Origin: Pyronema omphalodes
Taxonomy: Eukaryota > Ascomycota > Pezizomycetes > Pezizales > Pyronemataceae
DNA length: 64,000 nt
Reading direction: 5' to 3'
Assembly: GCA_024516155.1 (NCBI GenBank)
Contig: JAJJXM010000064.1
Location: 1 to 64,000 of the forward strand
The position numbers were made by a program, and so were the translations under genes. The notes below the pieces were generated by a model. It saw only the letters and a list, made by a program, of their open reading frames with translations, was not told where the DNA came from and made no database searches. This document shows positions 1 through 10,647 of the stretch, piece after piece. Each line of letters opens with the position of its first letter. The first letter of the stretch is position 1.

Positions 1-29
1 CCCAGAAAACCCAGAAGAAGGCGCACACA

Positions 30-1085
30 GTGGCATCCTTTCAGCTAAAAGAGCTCGGAGAACATATCGAACAAGAACCGACCGGATCGGCAAGCCCAGT
101 GACCCCCGAACAACCATCCAGACCCCAGACCCCCGAATCACCCGAACTCCCCCATACCTCTACCGACGACCCTGCGGAAATGGCGACCCCGGCAGGATTG
201 GGACTTGTCACTCCGGTCACTATGACCCAGGAGCAGTTGAACCAGATCCTCATTCAACTCCATCGCCCCACGACAAACAGTAACCCCAAGGTGGAAGACC
301 CGGAGCTGTACTACGGTGAACGGACCAAGCTGAGGGCATTCCTGACGCAATGTGAACTGAAGTTCAATTGTGAAGGGAATAGATTCGACACCGAACAGAA
401 AAAGGTGAACTATGCGAGCTCCGCTGTGTAGAGGTAACGCTTGGGCATGGATCGAGCCGTCCATCAAGGAGGGGAAAAGCGTATACACGACCTGGGAGGC
501 CTTTAAGACTGCTGTCAGTAGGGCTTTCGGGGAAGCCGACTCAAAAGAAGTAGCAAGAAGAAAGTTCAAGATGATCAGGCAGGGCGCGCGATCCGCCGCT
601 GCATACTGGGCCGAATTTCAAAGGATCAAATCCGATTTAAGATAATGACGAGACCTACATCGATCAATTCAGTGATGGACTAAACACAGACGTCCAACGA
701 CAGTTGGCACTCCTTGATGAACGACCAACGGATCTCACGGAGTTCGCCAACAAGGCCATAGCGTTAGACAACCGACTATTCAACTTCCGAACCCTGAGGA
801 CTCGGTATGAACCTCAATTCTATCACCACCCCCATCTTAAGGGGCAGGGACACGAATCTCGACTCTGACCCCGAACCAATGGAATTAGATTCCACTCGTC
901 GACCGAAACCAAGGGATAGGACGGAGGAGGATAGGCGGAAGCGGAATAACGAATGTTTTAACTGTGGGAAGGTGGGACACTACGCTGCGAAGTGCCCAAG
1001 TAAGAAATTATTCAGAGCAGCGGAAACTACATTGGTAGAGGAGGGACTCGGTGAGACGTCGGGAAAAGAGAACCCCCAGGAATAA
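30..1085 (+). pseudogene. Gypsy-A gag, frameshifted
   Basis: Remnant of the structural (capsid/nucleocapsid) gene. The N-terminal part is open at 30-431 and continues in a different frame at 412-645, then again at 807-1085. The capsid-type core (motifs YYGERTKLRAF and GNAWAWIEPSIKEG) is closely matched by the minus-strand fragment at 12849-13570, which lets the breaks be placed: an indel near 415 and a small deletion near 642-648 before codons for YNDE. A CCHC zinc knuckle, C-x2-C-x4-H-x4-C (CFNCGKVGHYAAKCP), lies near 953-997. No ATG opens the N-terminal segment in the visible sequence; it reads open from the window edge. It is not functional as it stands. Confidence 0.8.
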
Positions 1086-1159
1086 AAGGAAAAGGTGGAT
1101 TCCTGGGGCAACTGTCGCCCACCAGTTCAACCACGGCAGGACCGGCGGATAGAATCTCG

Positions 1160-4100
1160 AGTGTAGGACCATACGGAAGAAACGAAAAAATTATCCTGCG
1201 AGTAAAGTTAATCGGACGAAATAAGAAAGAATACCAAACAACGGCCATGATCGACTGCGGGGCCACGGAGAATTTTATAGATCGAAAATATGTGAGACAG
1301 CAGGGATTGCCCTGCGCGAAAAAATTAACCCCACGAAAGGTTCTCGCTGTAGACGGACGGGAATTGGATGGGGGACCAGTAACCCACGATGCCATGGTGA
1401 CCATGGTGATCAACGACCATAGGGAAGACATCAAGCTCCACTGTATTACCATTGGCAACGCACCCATTATCCTGGGACTGCCTTGGTTGCGGAAACACAA
1501 TCCCAGCATCGACTGGAAGGAAGGAAGGATTGTCTTCAACTCCGAGAAATGCGGAAAGAACTGCCTTCCTACCTCGCCCCATGCCACGACCGTATCGGAA
1601 CGGGGGGCAGAAAAAGAATATAATCAACGGATACATGAGGAAGCGGAGCACGCCTATGGTATGGAAGGAACCGAAGGAGATGCTTCAGACGGATGAGGAA
1701 GATGAGCTTCGCATCCAAGAGATCTGGGGAGAAAGTATAGAAGAAGATGACGAAGGAGAAGAGTGGAAGAGTCGGAGGACGAGGATATGGAAAGCGTACA
1801 GGGATCTAGGCGCGCGGAATCCACCGAGGCCGATCCCGACTCGTCTCAGTGCGCTTCGCGGCAACCCCCGCAAGCGCCAGCCAACCAGAAGGAACCGGGG
1901 AACTGGGAAACCGCTCCCGCCAAATCAACCGCTACTGCACCAACCAACCAGGAAGAACCGGGGAACTGGGAAACCGCTCCCGCCAAATCAATTGCCACTT
2001 CCGGTGAATTGAACTCGCGAGTACCATAAGTCGAGCGGGAAGAGCAAGCCTGACTCCCTGGAAGAAATAATACCACCGGAATATGCAGATTAACCTCTCC
2101 GTATTCAGGGAAAAGAGGCGGTAGGGTTACCTCCGCACCGACATCATGACCACCGGATTTCCCTTGATGGACGGAAAGGTTCCGCCGTTCGAACCCCTGC
2201 GAGCCCTCGATGAAGAACGTCTGCGAGTACTGAGGGATTACTTGGAGAGAATGAAAAGAGGGGTTTGGGTCCGACGGTCGACGTCTCCAGCGGGAGCCCC
2301 CATCCATTTCGTTAAGAAAAAGGATGGTACTTTACGGTTATCGTCGACTACCGACGACTCAACGAAATCACAATCAAGGATCGCACCCCCACTCCCGCTG
2401 ATAGGGGAGCGTTGGATAGACTTTCCAACGCCAAGATCTATACCAAATTAGATGTGCGAGATGCATACCATAACCCCTCCGAATAGCCACAGGAGATGAA
2501 TGGAAAACTGCGTTCCGTACCAAGTACGGTCTATACGAGTATTTGTGTGATGCCATTTGGTTTGACAAATGCCTCCAGCTTCATTTCAAACGATGGATGA
2601 ACGAAGTTTTGAGTGATTACCTCGACATCTTTTGCATCGCCTATCTCGACGACATATTGATCTACTCAGATAATATGGAGGAACATCGAAAGCACGTCCG
2701 CATGGTCTTGGAGAGGTTAAGGGACGTAGGACTCCACCCTGAAACCCTCGAAATGTGAATTCATCCACACGAAAAAGACGGAATAACCTGGGATACATCA
2801 TCTCCCCACAGGGTTGCAGATGGACCCCGAGAAAATTAGGGCGGTTAAGGAATGGAAGGAACCGGTAAATGTGAAGGGAGTCCAGAGTTTCCTTGGGTTC
2901 GCCAATTTCTAACCGTCGATTCATCCGGGATTTCAGCAAGATCACACACGCCATTGACACGATTGACGAAGAAACAGGTACCCTGGGAGTGGAATGACGA
3001 GACACAACGGGCCTTGAGCAACTCAAAACGGCAATGATATCCCAACCGATCCTGCAACATTTCGAACCCGGATCGGCCGCATCACCCTGGAAACAGACGC
3101 CTCAGACTATGCCATCGGGGCAGTCTGCTCACAACCCGACGACTCCAACGTACTGCACCCCCTTGCCTATTTTTCAAGAAAATTAAAAGAAGCGGAGCTC
3201 AATTACGACATCCACGATAAGGAGCTCCTCGCAATAGTGGAAGCCTTGGACAAATGGTCGACATACTGCAAATCAACAAAACACAGTATCCGGATACTGT
3301 CAGACCATAAGAATCTAGAGTATTGGCAAACGAAGAGGGATCTCAACCTCCGACAGGCCCGATGGGCGGAACAACTGGCCAACTATGACTTCACGATCAC
3401 GTATCGTCCGGGGAAGTTGGCAGGAAAACCCGACATATTGTCCCGAGAGTCAGGAGACTCTCCCTGGGAAGGGGAGATGAAGCACCGGCAGAACCGAAGC
3501 CGAGTCCTCCTTCCCCAGGAAGTCTTTCATGTGAACGGGACACAGTTGATAAGACTCACCCCGGACACCCCCCTCATTACCAAAATTCGGGAAAAAACGA
3601 AGACCGATACAGAACTCCAGGAGGTAATCCGCAAACTTCGGGAAGGGATAACCCGAGACAATAGGGTCCCCTTGGGGTTATGCGAGGAAAAGGATGGGTT
3701 ACTCCTATACGAGGGATTGATATGGGTCCCGGACGACGACGACCTGAGGTTACAAATTTTACGACAACATCACGACTCCCAGGCCGCGGGGCATCCGGGA
3801 AGGGCAAGGACATTGGAGTTGGTCAGCCGAAATTTTTATTGGCCACAACAACGGCAGTATGTGACTCGATATATCGACTACTGTGATACCTGTAAACGTA
3901 TCAAGCCCATTAAGCACGCCCCCTTCGGTCTCTTACGACCGTGACAGATTCCAGAAAGACCATGGGAATCCATCTCCATGGATTTTATCACGGGTCTTCC
4001 GGAGGATGGGGGAATGAATGCGATATGGGTGATTGTGGACCGCTTGACGAAGATGGCACACTTCGTAGCATGTAGGATACTATGGGACCCAGGGAACTTG

Positions 4101-5024
4101 CGGACGCGTTCCTCACACATGTGGTACGGGCCCATGGACTCCCCAGCAGCATCATCTCGGACCGGGGGTCCCTATTCACCTCTCAGTTCTGGAAGAGGGT
4201 TATGGAGGCAATGGGGACGACGAGGAACCTGAGTACGGCGTTTCACCCAGAGTCCGACGGACAGACAGAGAGGGTCAATGCGATCCTCGAACAATACCTC
4301 AGGGCGTATTGTAACTATCAACAGGACAATTGGAACCAACTCCTTCCTATGGCGGAGTTCTGCTACAACAATTCCCGCTCAGGAACGACCAAGGTGTCCC
4401 CCTTCTTTGCAAATTACGGATATCATCCCCGTTTTACCCAGCCGCTGGGTGAAGTCGCGGAAGGAAACCCCGAGGTCTCCAAATATGTTGGCGCCCTCAA
4501 CCGACTTCACGAGGATCTGAGGGCGGAGGTCCACTATGCCCAGACGGCTCATGCAGAACAGGCGAACCGGCATCGACACCCGGATCCGGTCCTTCGAGTG
4601 GGACATCGGGTCTGGCTGAAGAGGAAGAATGTGAAAACCCACCCGACCCTCCAACAAGCTCGATTACAAGCTATTGGGGCCCTACACTATCTTGTCTAAG
4701 GTAGGGTCGCGAGCTTATAAGCTGGACCTCCCCCCAAACGCAAAAATCCATCCAGTATTTCACATCTCCCTTCTAGAACCGTCTCAACCTACTTCGACAA
4801 CCATCCCAGGCCATATTCAGCCCCCTCCGCTACCGATTGTCCTCGACGACGAGGAAGAGTGGGAAGTTGAGGAAATAGTGGATTCTCGACGCCACCGGGG
4901 TCAGATACAATATCGAGTTAAGTGGACTGGTTTCCACGACCCCGATACGACCTGGTACCCCCGCCGACAATTTCCAAAACTCCCCCGACGCCATCACCCA
5001 ATTCCACCGCAGGTACCCGAATAA
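1160..5024 (+). pseudogene. Gypsy-A pol (PR-RT-RH-IN-chromodomain), frameshifted
   Basis: Remnant of the polymerase polyprotein gene. Visible blocks in order: an aspartic protease with an unusual DCGATE in place of D(S/T)GA (1247-1600); reverse transcriptase pieces (2146-2760) with the YLDDILIY active site near 2640-2670; RNase H with TDASDYAIG (3090-3120) through 3470; the integrase zinc-binding region ending CDTCK (3760-3900); the integrase core, with MDFITGLP near 3978, IISDRG near 4150 and DGQTERVNAILEQ near 4260; and a chromodomain (4840-4980: EEWEVEEIVDSRR...YRVKWTGF). Breaks include a TGA at 3942-3944 and a frame change near 4080. The last stretch (4674-5024) is open. Chromodomains in this family bind modified histone tails and steer integration. 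It stops 18 nt before the extra ORF. Confidence 0.85.
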
Positions 5025-5042
5025 ACCTGCTCCACAGCTGTA

Positions 5043-6091
5043 ATGGACGATAGAACGAACTCCGAGGACCCCCCGTCCTCTTTGGGCTGGTACCGAACCC
5101 CTACTCCCCCGGCAGAAAAGAAATCCCCCCACCGCACGATCCCGCACGCAGAACTACATTGGTCGTTCTGCAACAACGACTCCTGCTCCATTCACCTCCA
5201 ATCGAAATTAAACAACAATCATTTCCCAGCGGTGGCGCAAGCAATTGCGGCACGCATAGGAAAATCATGTAGCTGCGGGCAGCTACATGACCCCGAGTTA
5301 GAATGGGTGATCCGACACCGGAGGATGGACCCGCAAAGGCCTGCAAGGCATGGCAGAAAGGGAAGAGACTCTGCAATGTGTGTAAATTCCTGGTCAACAA
5401 GGACGGACACGACCAGAGATGCGGTATCAGAGGATGGAAACCCCCCACGGAGACCCCGGCAACGATACCACCCGCCAAGAACGAGCCCGGGACAGGAAAG
5501 GAGCCTCCCGTCCCTACGGAAAACCAGGAAAACGAACCACCCCGTCCCCGCGAACTGGAATCGGAGGACTCGACCATCCCTACGATCCGACACCAACTCC
5601 CAGTGATTATGATGACGGGACCCTCGGACCACGAGAGGGTGGCAATCAACCTGTCTTTCTATCAGACAGCGGAGCCGGAACAGCGTCTCCCCACCGTCGA
5701 CCTGACATCCGCCCCTTGTTCGGATCCCCCGGAGCCCCCCGCCTCAGGGCACCAACAAGATCAAATACCCCCGTTCTCCTCAGGGCACCAACAAGAACAA
5801 ATAACGGCGCCCCCCTTAGGACACCAACAAGAGCAAATACCGCCTTATGTCCTCGAGGACATCACCCAGGACGTCGTACGTCGCCGACGTCGGGGAAGGC
5901 AGTATCGGGGACGGTCCCCAATCCGGAGGCCCGCATTGAGGACTGCCAGCGGCCTCGCCGGAGTCTCGGCCTGGAGGGGGGGGCTTATGTCACAACGCTC
6001 CCGTGACATGCTCCTGGCCTCCGCCGTCACCACCGCAGGGCTATGGGTGATCGTCATCACCCTAGCAACCTGCTACGCTGTCATGAAGTGA
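5043..6091 (+). pseudogene. Extra 3' ORF of Gypsy-A with C-terminal membrane segment (one frameshift)
   Basis: A gene after the chromodomain, in the place where env-like genes sit in some gypsy elements. The ATG at 5043 is 18 nt after the pol stop. The frame is open at 5043-5606 and a second frame takes over at about 5303-6091, so one frameshift near 5300-5330 separates them; joined length is roughly 350 codons. The N-terminal half is Cys/His-rich (FCNNDSCSIH, SCSCGQLHD, then CNVCK and HDQRCG), suggesting metal binding. The middle is Pro-rich and has three copies of a GHQQ(D/E)QI unit (about 5740-5845). An Arg-rich block (RRRRRGRQYRGRSP) precedes a single hydrophobic segment at the C-terminus (about 6008-6085). 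The end of this ORF is also present in Gypsy-A' (14312-14433). I recognise no named family; env-like is inferred only from position and the membrane segment. Confidence 0.6.
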
Positions 6092-6115
6092 AGGGATAGG
6101 GTTAGGGCAAGGGGC

Positions 6116-6481
6116 TGGGCCCCTTGCCGAGGATTTTCATATGTTCGGAGTTATTTCTTATTTGGATTTCTTTTAGGTATCACGGCGGCTAGGAAAATGT
6201 TGGAATCTTTTACTTCTCTCTTTTGGTATGTACTCTTTCTTTACTATTTGGAATTACGGCGGTTAGCCAGGAAGTTATCTCTTTCGGTATGTACTCTTTC
6301 TTTGCTATTTGGAATCACGGCGGTTAGCCGGTAGTTATCTCTTTTGGTATGTACTCTTTCCTTGTTATTATTATTATTTGGAATTACGGCGTTTAGTTAT
6401 CTTGCTTTCTTATTTGGAATTACGGCGGTTGGCAAATGTTGGGGAATGTTGGTCATGTATGTAGTTATCACGGCGGTTAGC
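6116..6481 (+). repeat. Gypsy-A 3' LTR, U3 part before the LINE insertion
   Basis: The LTR starts TGGGCCCC just after a purine-rich tract (about 6090-6115, the likely polypurine primer). From about 6178 to 6481 it holds imperfect tandem repeats of roughly 60-70 bp, each carrying a core like CGGCGGTTAGC (near 6183, 6256, 6317, 6387, 6423, 6471) and usually the run GTATGTACTCTTTCTTT. Tad-1 has inserted at the last visible core; the LTR continues at 12527. Confidence 0.65.
6466..6481 (+). repeat. 16-bp target-site duplication of Tad-1 (left copy)
   Basis: TATCACGGCGGTTAGC here is repeated exactly at 12527-12542. The flanking bases differ on both sides, so the duplication is 16 bp. It fixes the ends of the LINE insertion. 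Confidence 0.9.
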
Positions 6482-6851
6482 TTGATTTTGATTTGATTTG
6501 ATTTTAATCATACACCGATCGAGGCCTCTAAGGCCTATGCGGGAGCTAAATATCCGTTTTTCCTGTCCTCGCGGTTTAAACCGCCTAACGAGGCAACCCA
6601 ATCTCCTTGTCCCCAGTCTCCCCAGTTAGAAAAATAGATGTACGCAAAAGCAAAACAACCGCAAAAAACACAAATAAACAAAAAACACTCTCGTACACAG
6701 TCTAGACAACCCCGTACAGAAACTCATACGTGACACCAAACTTGAGCCCAGCAATAACCGCCTTGCCGTACAACCATTAAAAGAATTCAAAGAAAAGAAA
6801 AACAACCCCGCAATTCCGTGAATTTCCATCTCCAGGCCCACCAACCCCAGC

Positions 6852-9800
6852 CTATTCGAAGCGCCTGCCAATCTCCGTGGCTGCTAAATACTCCAACAAC
6901 ACCTTCGTATAGCGATCATCGCTAAACAGATCCACCGCTTTGAGCCTTGCTCGTGGTCTCCAGCTCCTGCCCTTAATGGCATCCACCTCTTTCTTTAGCA
7001 CCGCGTACTCACGCCTCCAGCGGTGGCACTCTCCGAACAGGTGTCCCCGGGTTTGGCGGACATTAGACGTGCACCACCAGCAAACGTCGGATTCTTTCTT
7101 TTTCACTCGAACGAGGTGGGTGCCGATAAGGGCATGTCCGGACGCAAGTTGGAGGAATACTGCGGAGCGGCGCTTAGGGAGAGAGCGGAGGGAGTCGCGC
7201 AAGCCCCATGTTTTGCGGGGACGGAAAGAACGGCTGTCTTTGGCTCGTTGTGATATCCATCGCTTGGTAATGTCGCGGCGGGTTTCGGTGGCTACGCGGT
7301 TGAGGTGGGCGAGTGATACCTCATGAGGGACCAAGCACTCGGGGGCGTCGCACCTCATCAGGGGCAGGGCAGTACATCGGTGGCGGGTACCCAACTTTGC
7401 TGCGGCGTCAGCTGCTTCGTTCTCTGCGATCCCGCAGTGGCCTGGGACCCAGTGGAATTCGACGGAGATGTCGCTGTTCCGGCGTAGCCAGCGGACCTCG
7501 TCGGCGATCAGCCGAGTGACGGACTGTCCTGGGCCTGGTTCGTCGGACTCCAGACGTCGGAGGGCTGCTTGGGCATCCGAAAAGATGGTGACGAGCGGGG
7601 GGGGTTTAAGGATGACCCTGTCGAGGAAGCGGTTGTCCCAGAGCTCTTTGAGGGCACGGTACATTGCGAACAACTCGGCGTCGAACACCTCGGTGTGACG
7701 GCCTAGGTAGTGGTGAGAGCTTGTAAGCACACCGTCGACATATCTCACGAGGCCCGATCCGGTGTGGTCCTCCATGCGGGACCCATCTGTCCAAATGCAT
7801 ATGGAGTTGAGGGTCCTCCAGTTTTTGGCGTAGGCTTCCGCTTCCGCTCGGGGGGGCGATGGTGACGTTGCACCATTGACGATGGGGGTCGACGTGGTGG
7901 ACAGGCTCAGCGGACGCAAAACCAGAACGGGTCACTGCGCGCTGAGTGAGGTTGCGGATGACCATGGCTGTCGGTGTGGGGCGATTGGGGTCGGTGCTGA
8001 CCGGCGGGAGCGGTCGAGTGATGAGTCGTGACCGGAATCGTGCCTCCCGACCTCGAACAATGGCTTCTGCTGGGCGAGTGGCTCCTTCAGCGAGAAGGAA
8101 GGCAAGAGGAGTCGTGCGCAGGCACCCCGTAATGGCGCGGGCCTGTTTGTTGAGCAGGAGTTGGAGGCGAGAGAACCTGCCGGCGTCACGGGTGGGAAGT
8201 CGACGAGCAGCGTGAATTTCTGCTCCGTAAGTGGCCACGGATTGAACGACTGCTTGTTGGATGTTTGCAGTGCTGCCCGGGGGTAGACCCTGGGAGCGGC
8301 AGAGGCGAGCGAGGCGGGCGTGTTGCTGACGGGCGCGGGTGAGCCACTTCTGGTGGTGGTGGTTCAGGGTGAGCTTGGGGTCCAGCCAGAACCCGAGCCA
8401 GCGAACGGCGGAGTCGTTGAACGGCACATTGTGGATGACGCCGTCGTAGTGAATATCAACGGTCAGCGAGTCGGGGTTTGGGTTACCTCGTCGACGGGAG
8501 AATAAGATGGCCTCTGTTTTGTCGGTCTCGAATCGAACGGCGTTGCGACGGGCCCACAGCAGGCTTAGCTGGGCGCACCGGGCGAGAGTGGAGGCGATTT
8601 CTGCTGCGTCGTTGCCCTCTGCAATCCAGGTGACGTCGTCCACGAAGGACAGTCCCACCGTGCGTGGTAGCTCTGACTCGATCTTGTTAGCAAGATCGGC
8701 GATATATATCAGGAAAAGGACGGGGGAAACAGGGGAGCCTTGTGGAAGCCCCGTGTTTGTGTCCATTGCCGGTCCTGAGTCTCCTCCAATCGAGATTTCC
8801 ACCTTGCGGTCCTCCAAGAAGCTCGCAACCCACCGAACGAGATCTCCGTCTATGTGATACCGCCGCATCTTTTCAACCAAGCAGTAAGGATTAACCGTCG
8901 GGAAAGCACCTTTGATGTCCATCATCAGGGCTCCTGCGATTTTTCTCCTTTCCCATGCTCCCTCCACCGCTTCTATCAGCACCGCCGCCGCGTCTACTGC
9001 CGACCTTCCTCTTCTGCCTCCAAACTGTCCCACATGAAAAGCCCCCTTTTTCTCCGCCTCTTCTGCGATCATCATCGCCGCTACCTTTTCAACCAATTTC
9101 CCCATGCAGCTCAAGAGGGAGATCACCCGGAAGCTTTTGGCTTTAGAGTAAGACGTCTTCCCAGGCTTGGGAATGCATACTCCTTTCGCTACCTTCCAGT
9201 CGTGAGGATGGTACCCTAAACGAAGGCACTGGATGACGACAGAGGTCACTCTATCAGGGTCCCACCGCATGAGAGCCTTTATGATTGGTACTCCCAGGCT
9301 ATCACTTCCCGGGGCCTTCGAATTGCTCTGCTGGTTGATTGCAGCAGCGACAACTTCCTGCGTGACCCACGAGCGAGCCTCACCAGCAGGGCCTCTCGAG
9401 TGCCAGCCTCCCTCATACTCGTTGGGCGGTGGGAATGAGACATCGGCGAGCATGCGTCTCTTGTCCTCCTCCGTTTCCGCACGATTTCCCCGTTCGTCCT
9501 CAATGGTCCCCACCATCACGGACGCCCGCGGTTGGGTCGTACGGAGCACCGTCCAGACTGCATTTCCGTCCGCAGATTCAAGAAAAGAGCCCCAACAGCT
9601 TCTCTTTTCTCTCCTCTGGAGACTGAGGTATGCGTTCCGGCGTTCCTTCTCTTCCTCCGGAGTTGCACGGCCTGCCTTCACTGCTCGTCGAGTGCGACCA
9701 TATGATCGGCGCGCTGACTTGATTTCGGTGCCCCACCACCGTTTCGAGCGAGCAGTGATGCGGATCTTGCGCGCATGTGCGTCCAAGAGTGCCGTCAACG

Positions 9801-10647
9801 TCTCCCGTATCCAAACCACCTCTTTCTCCACCTCTTCCTCCGAGCAACGACTGGAGAGTAGCGGTCTGCGTTCGCTTTGATGGCGATAATCTAACGCCGC
9901 TTTCTTCGCTCTCTCCTCGTCCTCGAGCCATTCCTTCACCGCCCATCCTCTCGTGGGCGAGTCATAGTCTTCCGGCACTGTTACCGACGTAACTTCCCAA
10001 ACCAGGGCTTCGTGGTCGGAAGTGGTTGTGTGTTCCGGGTCCAGGAGGGTGCGGGCACTCACGTACGGAGAGAGTTCCATTGTGGCGAACACCAAGTCGA
10101 TCACGCTGTGGCGTTGTTGTCCCGTTTGTGAGTGAGTTTCCTCGCCATCTCCGACGTAGCGGAGGTCATGCGCGTCCATCAAGTCTTCGAGGAAGAGGTG
10201 GTGGATGGGTTGTGTGCAGCGGGGGTTCCACCTCGCGCTGTGCGCATTAAAATCTCCGGCGATGACAGTGTCACGAGTGATTATTCGTGACCATGCTATG
10301 TTCCGGGCTGGTCGGACGCCGTCGGATGCTCTAGGAGCATCGTAGACGTTGACCACCCTCAGTTTCCGAAGTCCCCGACAAAGAATGTCCAGGACTTGGA
10401 CGTCTCCTTCCCCCTCCGCTGCTAGTTCCTCCCGGGGGCGGACGGTCCAGGCAGAGTCCTTGCGAACCCCAACCAACACTCTCTTTCCCCAGACGAAGTC
10501 GAACGCTGGGTGACGCCACCCTTGGAAGATCGGGGGTTCCTGGATTAGGACCACGTCGCTCCCCAGCGTCACTCCACTCTCCATTATGGCAGTTAGAGCC
10601 TCACCGCTCTTCCTGCAATTGTGCTGTAGAACCTGAATTGGTTTCAT
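6852..10647 (-). pseudogene. Tad-1 ORF2: APE-type endonuclease, reverse transcriptase, RNase H (single frameshift)
   Basis: Enzyme ORF of the LINE. From ATG 10647 it is open to 7606 (1013 codons). Domain order: an endonuclease with QHNCRKSG, VLIQEP, AGDFNAHSARW and TSDHEALVW (about residues 5-245); then reverse transcriptase with KAPGSDSLGVP, MMDIKGAFPTVNP, GLPQGSPVSPVLF and the FVDD active site (about 440-700). RNase H lies in another frame (7919-6852), with IWTDGS, the acidic residue in EVFDAELFA, FSDAQAA and WVPGHCGIAENEAAD, followed by a Cys/His segment (CWWC...HLFGECH). The two frames overlap at 7919-7606. A run of seven C on the minus strand (7850-7856) lies in that overlap, upstream of the RNase H motifs; one extra base there would explain the break. 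In Tad elements these domains normally share one ORF. Confidence 0.85.
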
